The notes beneath the pieces were generated by a model. It was not told where the DNA came from and did not search any database. It saw only the letters and a program-made list of their open reading frames with translations. The position numbers were made by a program, and so were the translations under genes. This document shows positions 33,625-41,287 of a stretch of DNA of 42,630 nucleotides, one piece after another. The stretch is from SXIZ01 sp040079795 (lineage in GTDB: Bacteria; Pseudomonadota; Gammaproteobacteria; Methylococcales; Methylomonadaceae), in the NCBI GenBank assembly GCA_040079795.1, contig JBEBJQ010000028.1, positions 1-42,630 of the forward strand, written 5' to 3'. The number at the start of each line of letters is the position of its first letter. Position 1 is the first letter of the stretch.

Positions 33625-35481
33625 GTGAGTTCTGATTCTTCCAACGCCTGGACGATTTCCCAATCTGCGCAAACTTACGCGATTGATAGCTGGGGTGGCG
33701 GGTATTTTTCGATTAATCCGTTAGGGCATGTGGCAGTTAAACCTTCTCCTGACAGTGACGTTGAGTTGGATTTATTGGCTATTGCAGATTCTTTGGCGGC
33801 ACAAGGTCATTCACTCCCGGTTTTAATCAGGTTTACCGATATTCTCAAAGATCGGGTTGTGCAGTTGCATGCCGCTTTTAAAAAAGCCATGCTGGCACAT
33901 GCTTACCAAGGCCATTACACCCCCGTTTATCCGATTAAAGTCAACCAACAACGCAAAGTGGTTGAGGGTATTTTGGCGGCTGACACTATCGGCCTGGAAG
34001 CCGGTAGTAAGCCGGAATTATTGGCGATTTTAGGTTTGGCCAAACAACAATCAAATTTACAATCTACCATTGTGTGTAATGGCTATAAAGACCGGGCTTA
34101 CATCCGTCTCGCGCTTATTGGCATACAGATGGGCTTGAATGTTTATATCGTGATTGAAAAGCCATCAGAATTAACGTTGATTATTGAGGAATCTGCCAAA
34201 ATGCAGATTAAGCCGCAATTGGGTGTGCGTGTGCGTTTATCCAGTTTGGGGGCGGGCAAATGGCAAAACAGTGGCGGTGAAAAATCAAAATTTGGTTTCC
34301 ATGCCAGTGATATTTTGCAATTACTGAATGATTTACGCGCTGTAAATTTGTTGGATACTTTGAAGCTTATGCACTTTCACATGGGCTCGCAAATTGCGAA
34401 TATCCATGATATTAAAATGGCGCTCAAAGAAGCCGGACAATTTTATGTCCATTTGCATCGTTCAGGGGCTATGATTCAGGTGGTCGATACCGGTGGTGGC
34501 TTAGGCGTCGATTATGACGGCAGCGCTTCCCGCCGCGATTGTTCGATCAATTATAGTTTGGATGAATACGCGCATAATATTGTGCGCAGTTTTAGTGAAG
34601 TTTGCTCACAACATGCTTTACCACAGCCGGGTATTATTACTGAGTCTGGACGTGCGATTACTGCGCATCATGCGGTGTTGATCACCAATGTGACGGATCG
34701 GGAAGCAATTCCTGAATTACAAACGGATAGCGCACATCAATTTAAGCAGCATAAGGTGTTGGAGCAGTATCATGATGGTCAATTTGCGGTGCAGGAGGCG
34801 CGTAGCCGGTTTGCGCAGGGTGAACTCAGTTTGCAAGCCTTAGCGGATGCTGAAAATCATTATCTGCAATTGTGCCGTTACACGGAAGCGCGTTTAAACC
34901 CGGATATTCACAGTCATCAAAAAATTATGGAGGAATTAAAAGAAAAACTCGCTGATAAAATTTTTTGTAATTTTTCGTTGTTTCAATCCATGCCGGATTC
35001 TTGGGCAATTGATCAAATTTTCCCGATCATGCCTATACACCGTTTAGATGAACAACCGAGTCGACGTGCGGTATTGCAGGATCTAACCTGTGATTCGGAT
35101 GGCCGTATTGATGAATATGTGGACGGACAAAATATTGAAAAGACCTTGCCGTTGCATAAAATTGACCCGCAAAAACCCTATTTGATCGGTTTCTTTTTAT
35201 TGGGCGCTTACCAGGAAATTCTGGGCGATATGCACAACTTATTTGGCGATACCCATTCGATTAATATTCGCTTGGGTGATGATAAGGCCTACCAATTTTC
35301 TGACTTCAGTGAAGGTGAGCATGTGCATGAATTGCTGGATTATGTGCATATTGACAGTGCCGAATTAAAGCAAGCCTATCAACAAAAATTAGCCCAAAGC
35401 CTGCTAAGTGAAGCACAAAGACAGGCCTATTTACAAGAATTAAGCGCAGGTTTAGCCACTTATACCTACTTGGAGAAATAA
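33625..35481 (+). CDS. speA: Biosynthetic arginine decarboxylase
   Basis: The 618-residue protein (start GTG at 33625) has the PLP lysine K105 in YPIKVNQQRKVVEGI, the SpeA-typical GLEAGSKPELLA, the PLP-phosphate site DTGGGLGVDYDGS and a C-terminal part with CDSDGRIDEYVDG. It decarboxylates arginine to agmatine for putrescine synthesis. The GTG has GGAG seven bases before it, and the length agrees with the family, so this start is preferred to the TTG at 33493. The next gene starts two bases after the stop. Confidence 0.93.
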   Translation: MSSDSSNAWTISQSAQTYAIDSWGGGYFSINPLGHVAVKPSPDSDVELDLLAIADSLAAQGHSLPVLIRFTDILKDRVVQLHAAFKKAMLAHAYQGHYTPVYPIKVNQQRKVVEGILAADTIGLEAGSKPELLAILGLAKQQSNLQSTIVCNGYKDRAYIRLALIGIQMGLNVYIVIEKPSELTLIIEESAKMQIKPQLGVRVRLSSLGAGKWQNSGGEKSKFGFHASDILQLLNDLRAVNLLDTLKLMHFHMGSQIANIHDIKMALKEAGQFYVHLHRSGAMIQVVDTGGGLGVDYDGSASRRDCSINYSLDEYAHNIVRSFSEVCSQHALPQPGIITESGRAITAHHAVLITNVTDREAIPELQTDSAHQFKQHKVLEQYHDGQFAVQEARSRFAQGELSLQALADAENHYLQLCRYTEARLNPDIHSHQKIMEELKEKLADKIFCNFSLFQSMPDSWAIDQIFPIMPIHRLDEQPSRRAVLQDLTCDSDGRIDEYVDGQNIEKTLPLHKIDPQKPYLIGFFLLGAYQEILGDMHNLFGDTHSINIRLGDDKAYQFSDFSEGEHVHELLDYVHIDSAELKQAYQQKLAQSLLSEAQRQAYLQELSAGLATYTYLEK

Positions 35482-35483
35482 TC

Positions 35484-36344
35484 ATGCAAGCCGGATGGAT
35501 TGGACTGGGTGGTATGGGGGTGTGGATGGCCAGAAATCTTGCGCAAGCCGGATTTTTAAGTGCTGTGTATAATCGCACCCCTGCCAAAGCCACCGCTTTG
35601 GCAAAGGAATTACACGTACTTGCCTATGATTCACCCGAAGCACTGGCCGCAAAAGTCGATATCGTGTTTATCTGTGTCTCGGCGGATCATGATGTTATTG
35701 AAGTTGTTAATGCGGTTGCTAAAACGATTAGGCCCGATAGCATTGTAGTAGACATGTCCACAGTCAGCAGTTCTACTGCAATATTGGCGGCAGCGCGTTT
35801 GCTGGAAAAGCAGGTGGCGTTTTTAGATGCACCGGTTTCAGGTGGGGTTGAGGGTGCTAAAAAAGGCACGTTATCTATTATGGTTGGTGGTGACGCGAAA
35901 ACGCTGCGCAAAGTACATCCGCTTTTGGAGGTGCTGGCAACCCGTATCATTCACATGGGGCAAACCGGTACCGGACAGGGTACTAAAGCGGTCAATCAAA
36001 TTATGGTCGCGGGTATAAATCAGGCAGTGACTGAAGCGCTTGCATTTGCAGCAGCACAACAACTACCCTTAGCTAAGGTTATTGATGTTATCGCGGGTGG
36101 GGCGGCTGGCAACTGGTTTTTAGAGCATCGTGGTTTAACGATGACCAAAGGACTTTTCAAACCCGGTTTCAAGCTTGCTTTACATCACAAAGATTTAAAG
36201 ATTTGTCAGGCGATGGCAAAAAAATCGGGCGCATCTTTGCCGTTGGTTGATGTGACAATTAAGGCGTATGCCCAATTGATGGCGGATGGTTTTGGGGATG
36301 AAGACATTTCCGCGTTATATCGCCTAAAGGCAGGTCACAAATAG
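35484..36344 (+). CDS. Beta-hydroxyacid dehydrogenase (3-hydroxyisobutyrate dehydrogenase family)
   Basis: The 286-residue protein has a Rossmann start GWIGLGGMGVWMARNL (residues 4-19), the substrate segment DAPVSGGVEGAKKG (115-128), and the catalytic lysine K168 with N171 in GTGQGTKAVNQIM. Members reduce 3-hydroxyisobutyrate, tartronate semialdehyde, glyoxylate or succinic semialdehyde; the residues seen do not fix which. Linkage to speA, two bases apart, could point to a semialdehyde from polyamine breakdown, but that is speculative. Confidence 0.88.
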   Translation: MQAGWIGLGGMGVWMARNLAQAGFLSAVYNRTPAKATALAKELHVLAYDSPEALAAKVDIVFICVSADHDVIEVVNAVAKTIRPDSIVVDMSTVSSSTAILAAARLLEKQVAFLDAPVSGGVEGAKKGTLSIMVGGDAKTLRKVHPLLEVLATRIIHMGQTGTGQGTKAVNQIMVAGINQAVTEALAFAAAQQLPLAKVIDVIAGGAAGNWFLEHRGLTMTKGLFKPGFKLALHHKDLKICQAMAKKSGASLPLVDVTIKAYAQLMADGFGDEDISALYRLKAGHK

Positions 36345-36517
36345 CACGGAAAATATTCAAGCCGTACTTGAAGCTTTAATCTCTGCAGGCATTTATTAGG
36401 GCCAGTGAACAAAAAAGCGCATAGTTAAGAGAATATCCGCAACTAAAACGAACGATTGACTGTCAATGGCTTAAATGCCACTATCTGGAAAATTAATTAA
36501 GTATTTAGGAGGTTCTA

Positions 36518-38602
36518 ATGCGATTATTACTGTTGATTTCAACTATTGCCATTGGGGCATCTTTGTTAAGCGCTTCGGGTAGCGCTCTTGCTGCGTCGGT
36601 TGCGAAGCCTATTAAAAGTACCCATGCAGGTGGGCGGGTTTTAAAGGGCTACAGTAAAGCAAAAGGGCATGTAAAACAAAAAGAACTCTATCCGGGTGAT
36701 GTCTGGAAGCGGATTGGTTCTGGCTTGCGTTTACCTCGGCCTAGTCTTGAACAAGCAGCACTAGCCGAGCAAATGAAAGCGCGTGCCGAATTAACTCAAG
36801 CAGCAGTTGAGGATAGTCATGATGTTTCGCCACTTCCACTCGACAAACTTAGCGCGACTATTTCACCAGAGTCAGCATCTGACCCGATGCTAATGCCTGC
36901 ATTGGATCCCCAGACATCCACTGTTAAAAGTAACCGTTTATATACGCCGGCAACGGTAAGGTTACCCAAAAATAATTATACTGCCCTCGGGCGGCGGGTT
37001 TTAGGTAAAACCACTTCACAATCATCAAAAGACTGTGAACCTGATAAAAACGGCCTGAATAACTATGGCGCGAAGCGGGCAGTACAAACCCGGGTACATG
37101 CCCAATTTAATTTTCATAATGAACTGCATAAGCATACGGTTTTTAACTCAAGTTCAGTTGGAAACCTTGAGTCTAATGATATTGGTACATTAAAGAGATC
37201 TACTTGTGCGGAAAATAGTGCTTTAAAATTGGCGCGTTTAGCCAAGGCATTACCTGACGATAGCGTTTCAGCGCCAGTGCTTGATATCCGTATGCGAATG
37301 CTTGCAAACAAACAGCGTATGCTTGCGGCGCAGAGGGATGCCGCCCCTAAGCAAAATCCAGCAACAGGGAATCAGACTGCTCAAGACTTTGATGCCCAAA
37401 TGCAATTACTCGCTGCCAAGTTGGCGGTCAATAACGAACGGGTCAATAAGTATGTTAATTGGTATGCCCAGCGGCGTGATTATTTGTATGAGGTTGCAGA
37501 GCGTGCGAGACCCTATTTGTATCACATTGTCGAAGGCTTAAGTTCACATCATCTGCCGCTGGATTTGGCGTTATTACCGATTGTGGAAAGTGCTTATCAG
37601 CCAACGGCGCAATCGCCGATGAGTGCGGCCGGGTTATGGCAGTTTATTCCCAGCACTGGTGCAGATTATAGCTTAAAGCAAGATATACATTATGATGAAC
37701 GCCTGGATATTACTGCTTCCACCCAAGCGGCTGTAAGTTATTTAACGTTTTTAAATCAACGCTTCAAGGGTGATTGGTTGCTGGCATTAGCCGCTTACAA
37801 TTGCGGCATTGGCCGGGTAGAGGATGCAATTAGCCGCAATGTTGCTGCTGGCCTGGATGCTGATTACTGGTCGTTGCCATTGCCGGAAGAAACCCAAGCC
37901 TATGTGCCACGCTTATTGGCGTTAGCGACATTGTTTGAAAATCCGGCTACCTATCAGCTGAAACTGCTGCCGGTTAGAAATGAACCTTATTTCATTAATG
38001 TTAAGATTGACCGTAAGCTGGATATCAAAAACTTGGCTGATAAGGACATTAAAAGCATCGCTGGACTTGCCAATATTAATTATGAGCAGTTTAGTTTGCT
38101 TAATCCGGGTTATTTAAAAGCTTTTCTACCCCCAGATAGGCCATTTAATTTTCTTATGCCTATAGCTAACGCCAACCAGCTGCATCGACATTTAACCATG
38201 TTTGCAACCATGGGCAAGAAAACTCAGGATAACAACCAGTTACTTTTGCCGGTTAGCACTGCGTTAAATGAGACAGCTGCGAATAATTGGTCAAAATTTT
38301 CTAACGCTTTTTTATCCTTGCAGGTTGGTAGCGATATTCAACCAATAGCTTCAGGTGCGGTGGCAAAAGTAGCGGACAATGCAGCCCATAATCATCAACC
38401 AAAATCGCCAAAGGAAGATTATTTAGCCGTGCATTATGTTGATAAAGGGGAAACCTTACAAACGTTGGCAAGGCAGTTTGATGTCAATATTGAGGAAATC
38501 AGGAAACTAAATAAGCTTAAGCGTCGGCAGGCTGTTGTTCTTGGTCAGCGCTTAACGATTCCGCCCAAAAGAATTTCAACGATTATGTTGGCGAGTAAAT
38601 AG
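36518..38602 (+). CDS. MltD-like membrane-bound lytic transglycosylase with LysM
   Basis: The 694-residue protein has a signal peptide (LLLISTIAIGASLLSASGSALA). Its SLT domain runs at about residues 320-470: catalytic E357 in LPIVESAYQPTAQSPMSAAG, LWQFIPSTGADYSL and LALAAYNCGIGRVEDAI. One LysM repeat sits near the C-terminus (YVDKGETLQTLARQFDVNIEEIRKLNKL). It would cleave peptidoglycan to give 1,6-anhydro ends. E. coli MltD is about 450 residues. Here an unusual N-terminal stretch of about 300 residues, basic and low-complexity, precedes the catalytic domain. An AGGAGG ribosome-binding site precedes the ATG. Confidence 0.9.
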   Translation: MRLLLLISTIAIGASLLSASGSALAASVAKPIKSTHAGGRVLKGYSKAKGHVKQKELYPGDVWKRIGSGLRLPRPSLEQAALAEQMKARAELTQAAVEDSHDVSPLPLDKLSATISPESASDPMLMPALDPQTSTVKSNRLYTPATVRLPKNNYTALGRRVLGKTTSQSSKDCEPDKNGLNNYGAKRAVQTRVHAQFNFHNELHKHTVFNSSSVGNLESNDIGTLKRSTCAENSALKLARLAKALPDDSVSAPVLDIRMRMLANKQRMLAAQRDAAPKQNPATGNQTAQDFDAQMQLLAAKLAVNNERVNKYVNWYAQRRDYLYEVAERARPYLYHIVEGLSSHHLPLDLALLPIVESAYQPTAQSPMSAAGLWQFIPSTGADYSLKQDIHYDERLDITASTQAAVSYLTFLNQRFKGDWLLALAAYNCGIGRVEDAISRNVAAGLDADYWSLPLPEETQAYVPRLLALATLFENPATYQLKLLPVRNEPYFINVKIDRKLDIKNLADKDIKSIAGLANINYEQFSLLNPGYLKAFLPPDRPFNFLMPIANANQLHRHLTMFATMGKKTQDNNQLLLPVSTALNETAANNWSKFSNAFLSLQVGSDIQPIASGAVAKVADNAAHNHQPKSPKEDYLAVHYVDKGETLQTLARQFDVNIEEIRKLNKLKRRQAVVLGQRLTIPPKRISTIMLASK

Positions 38603-38658
38603 CGAGGATATAACAGAGGATTAAAGCGAATAATCTTAGATTACTGATAAGGCCTACC

Positions 38659-38693
38659 AGGACACCCGAACAATATCCAGCTACGGGTGCCCT
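38659..38693. terminator. Bidirectional hairpin between convergent genes
   Basis: AGGACACCCG (38659-38668) pairs with CGGGTGCCCT (38684-38693) over 10 positions with one A-C mismatch. It lies between the stop of the transglycosylase (+) and that of the small exported protein (-). Confidence 0.45.
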
Positions 38694-38715
38694 AAATAAG
38701 CAAAAAGCGAATTAA

Positions 38716-39096
38716 TTAGTTAATTAATGACTTCATTTCAGCAGAAGTAGAGATCGCTTCTTTTAAGATTGCTATAGCAGCTTCCATTTTGCCTGCTTTT
38801 ATTTCAGTCATTGCTTTTCTTAATTGACCTTGAAGACCTTGGCGTTTAAAGTCAACTTTATCATTAGCACTGATTTCTTTTGAAAAAGATTGTGCTTCTT
38901 TAACTAAATTCAGGACGTCATCACGTGATTCGCCGCCAGCAGCCATTAATGCATTGGCTTCATTTAGTTTTCCGACCATTTTATCAATTACTTCAGCAGG
39001 TGGATATTTGGCTTTTTCAGCGAATGATACAGACGAAAAAGCACCCAATGAAGCAGCAATAAACAGGGCCAATAAAATTTTTTTGTAATTTCTCAT
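38716..39096 (-). CDS. Small exported helical protein of unknown function
   Basis: The 126-residue protein has a clear signal peptide (KILLALFIAASLGAFSSVSFA, cleavage near residue 26). The mature part is predicted as helices rich in Lys, Glu and Ala (PPAEVIDKMVGKLNEANALMA; VKEAQSFSKEIS; MTEIKAGKMEAAIAILKEAI). It has no cysteine and no known catalytic motif. It would be a soluble periplasmic helical bundle. The gene stands alone, convergent with the transglycosylase. No family was recognised. Confidence 0.75.
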   Translation of the reverse strand: MRNYKKILLALFIAASLGAFSSVSFAEKAKYPPAEVIDKMVGKLNEANALMAAGGESRDDVLNLVKEAQSFSKEISANDKVDFKRQGLQGQLRKAMTEIKAGKMEAAIAILKEAISTSAEMKSLIN

Positions 39097-39439
39097 AGTG
39101 TTTTCGATCCTCTTAGATTATATTTTTAAAACGCTGCTCGAAACAAGCTAAACAGCTCACTCATATCTTAACATGACTTTAGGTCTTCCAAGTTATTTAA
39201 AATCAATTTCACAACTTGATTAGGGTTTTATCTCGGCAATCATTGACGGCTTAAAGAGGCTAAGTACCCAGCTAAACCTCTATTTAGCTGCAGCCTTAGT
39301 TTTTTGCGCGGCTATTTTATTCATTACTTTGATAGTTATAGGGTATTTATGGTCTAATTAGTTCGTTGTCAGGTTCCAAATGGAACGTTCGGCTACAAGA
39401 TAATAAATACAATAACTTTTTAAAAATGGGGACATAATC
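39097..39439. other. Intergenic region with an orphan terminator
   Basis: The 343 bases separate divergent genes. They hold an intrinsic terminator on the + strand (39260-39305) with no + gene before it, and a GTTCCA-AA-TGGAAC palindrome at 39373-39386. A 16-codon frame at about 39173 lacks a ribosome-binding site. Confidence 0.5.
39260..39305 (+). terminator. Intrinsic terminator without an upstream gene
   Basis: CAGCTAAA (39269-39276) pairs with TTTAGCTG (39283-39290), outer CTAAG (39260-39264) with CTTAG (39295-39299), followed directly by TTTTTT. The nearest + gene upstream ends 650 bases away, past a minus-strand gene. It may end a small RNA or act as an attenuator for the gene at 39440. 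Confidence 0.55.
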
Positions 39440-39916
39440 GTGGAAATATTAAATAACATTGCTAAGCAGTTTGTAAAAGACGTAAATGCTGATGGTAAAG
39501 TGGATATTGCGGATGTCGTTAGCTCACTGCAAACGCTATTGGCGGATGCTTCAGGGAAAATTGATTTTAATGGCATGATAGCGAAGTTACAGAGTCTGGA
39601 TTTATCCGAAGCCGTTAGCTCATGGCTGGGAGATGGCAAAAACAGCGTACTTTCCTCTGAATCTATCAGTAGCTTGTTTGATGCTGAAAAATTAAATAAA
39701 TTTGCTGCTTCCCTCAACATTGATATTGAAACTGCCAAAAATGGGCTTGCCAATGCTATTCCCAATTTAATTGACCAAATTAGTAGTGGTGGCGAAGTTA
39801 TTGGCAAATTTAAAGAAGGCCTGGCTTTGTTACAAGAAGAAGTTGCCGAAGTTGCAGCAACGGCTAGTGCAACTGCGGGTGGTCTTTTAGATAAGATTAA
39901 AAAGTTTTTTAGCTAA
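39440..39916 (+). CDS. YidB-like (DUF937) protein with EF-hand/dockerin-like loop
   Basis: The 158-residue protein starts at a GTG with GGGGA seven bases before it. Residues 14-25 (DVNADGKVDIAD) have acidic or Asn residues at 1, 3, 5, 9 and 12, the pattern of an EF-hand or dockerin calcium loop. Residues 50-115 match the YidB family: SLDLSEAVSSWLGDGKN, then FAASLNIDIETAKNGLANAIPNLIDQISSGGEV. The last 40 residues are helical and Ala-rich. No signal peptide is seen, so it should be cytoplasmic. YidB function is unknown. Confidence 0.75.
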   Translation: MEILNNIAKQFVKDVNADGKVDIADVVSSLQTLLADASGKIDFNGMIAKLQSLDLSEAVSSWLGDGKNSVLSSESISSLFDAEKLNKFAASLNIDIETAKNGLANAIPNLIDQISSGGEVIGKFKEGLALLQEEVAEVAATASATAGGLLDKIKKFFS

Positions 39917-39945
39917 ACATCGTTATCAGAATAGATATTTTTATT

Positions 39946-39985
39946 AAAATCGCTGCATACAGGTTTAAGATGCAGCGATTTTTTT
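39946..39985 (+). terminator. Strong intrinsic terminator after the YidB-like gene
   Basis: AAAATCGCTGCAT (39946-39958) pairs perfectly over 13 bp with ATGCAGCGATTTT (39970-39982), and a run of seven T (39979-39985) closes the structure. It lies 30 bases after the stop. Confidence 0.85.
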
Positions 39986-40039
39986 GCCCTCCTAATAAGT
40001 CATTTATTATCTTTCCAACACATAATTATAAAAACGAGC

Positions 40040-40561
40040 ATGTTTGAAATTGAATACGAATTCCGTGAAGATGACCTTATCTATTTTAATGAGTTACAAC
40101 TGACGCGCTCAGAGGAAATTCAAGGCAAGATCCGTAAAAATCGTTTAATTGTTCCAGGGATAATGCTGCTGATTGGTGCTTTTTATTATTACTATTATCG
40201 TGATCCGATGGCAGCGAGCTATGTTGCGCTGGTAGCAGTGCTTTGGGCCGTTTTGGCGCCCCGATTAATGCGCCTGGACTTTCAGCGACAAATTTTATCC
40301 AGATATACGGATAAAGAAAAAGCGCAAATGTTTGGTATCTATCATTTAACCTTAGACAAAGATTATTTAATTGAAAAATCACCGAGCGGTACGCATAAAA
40401 TGGCTTGGGCGGATCTGGTGCGTGTGGAATATGTGCCAAAATACGTGTTTATTTATGTTGATTTAACAACTGCACTGGTTATTCCGGTCGCGACAGTCAA
40501 AAAAGGCAATCTTGAGCAATTTTCCGAACAAGTGGAAAAAATGTTGGCTAAATTTGGGTGA
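40040..40561 (+). CDS. YcxB-like membrane protein
   Basis: The 173-residue protein has two transmembrane helices at about residues 36-78 (LIVPGIMLLIGAFYYYYY and ASYVALVAVLWAVLA). The C-terminal cytoplasmic half has a YcxB-type sequence (HLTLDKDYLIEKSPSGTHKMAWADLVRVEY...VYVDLTTALVIPV). Members occur near many unrelated genes and have no proven role. It converges with kdpE with only 12 bases between stops. Confidence 0.7.
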   Translation: MFEIEYEFREDDLIYFNELQLTRSEEIQGKIRKNRLIVPGIMLLIGAFYYYYYRDPMAASYVALVAVLWAVLAPRLMRLDFQRQILSRYTDKEKAQMFGIYHLTLDKDYLIEKSPSGTHKMAWADLVRVEYVPKYVFIYVDLTTALVIPVATVKKGNLEQFSEQVEKMLAKFG

Positions 40562-40573
40562 AAAACAGCGTTA

Positions 40574-41287
40574 TTAATTCGATAAGCCATCACTTTGCGC
40601 CAACCGATAACCAATGCCAGTTTCAGTCAACAAATAACGGGGTTTAGTAGAATCCGTTTCTAGTTTTTGCCGCAGTTGCCCCATATAAATCCGCACATAA
40701 TGATCGTGTTCCACATAGGTGGGACCCCAAACATTCAACAGCAATTGCCGGTGTGTCATGACTTTACCCGCATTGCGGATTAATGCATTTAAAAGCCGGT
40801 ATTCGATCGGGGTTAGATGGACTTCCCGCTCACCGATAAAAACCAGCCGACGGGTTAAATCAACCCGCAAATCGCCCTCGCAAAATTCAGTTTCCGTACT
40901 GTCTGGCTTGAGTTGATTAATGTGGCGAATAGCTACCCGAATCCTGGCCAATAATTCACCAATGCTGAAAGGTTTGGTCAGGTAATCGTCCGCACCCGCA
41001 TCTAATGCGGTGATTTTATCTTGTTCCTGGCTTCGCGCCGACAACACAATAATAGGCACACTCGACCATTCTCGCACTTTGTTTATGACTGTAATTCCAT
41101 CCATACGCGGTAAGCCCAGGTCGAGAATGACCAAATCAGGCTTTCGGGTAGAGACTTCTACCAAACCTTGTTCGCCCGTATTAGCTTCGAATAAAACAAA
41201 GCCACTTGCACTTAAGCTCGTTCGTAAAAAACGGCAGATTTGCGGATCATCTTCAATAATCACGATGATTGATTTTACGCTATCCAT
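40574..41287 (-). CDS. kdpE: Response regulator KdpE
   Basis: The protein has 237 residues from the ATG at 41287. The receiver domain has E12/D13, phospho-acceptor D56 in DLVILDLGLPRMDG and the YLTKPF lysine. The OmpR-type winged helix carries LTPIEYRLLNALIRNAGKVMTHRQLLLNVWG. The frame remains open to 41383, but that extension lies inside kdpD and does not look like a receiver start. The chosen ATG overlaps the kdpD stop by 8 bases (ATGGATAG), typical of coupled two-component genes. It should activate the kdpFABC potassium-uptake operon, which is not in the window. Confidence 0.92.
   Translation of the reverse strand: MDSVKSIIVIIEDDPQICRFLRTSLSASGFVLFEANTGEQGLVEVSTRKPDLVILDLGLPRMDGITVINKVREWSSVPIIVLSARSQEQDKITALDAGADDYLTKPFSIGELLARIRVAIRHINQLKPDSTETEFCEGDLRVDLTRRLVFIGEREVHLTPIEYRLLNALIRNAGKVMTHRQLLLNVWGPTYVEHDHYVRIYMGQLRQKLETDSTKPRYLLTETGIGYRLAQSDGLSN

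Noticed and set aside
36345..36400. Short protein-like frame after the dehydrogenase (ENIQAVLEALISAGIY then stop)
   Set aside because: It could be a gene remnant, but 18 codons without a start or a family match are too little to call.
36455..36467. ATTGAC-T-GTCAAT palindrome as promoter of the lytic transglycosylase
   Set aside because: A TTGACT -35 box is possible, but the matching -10 (CACTAT) is poor; not supported enough to list.
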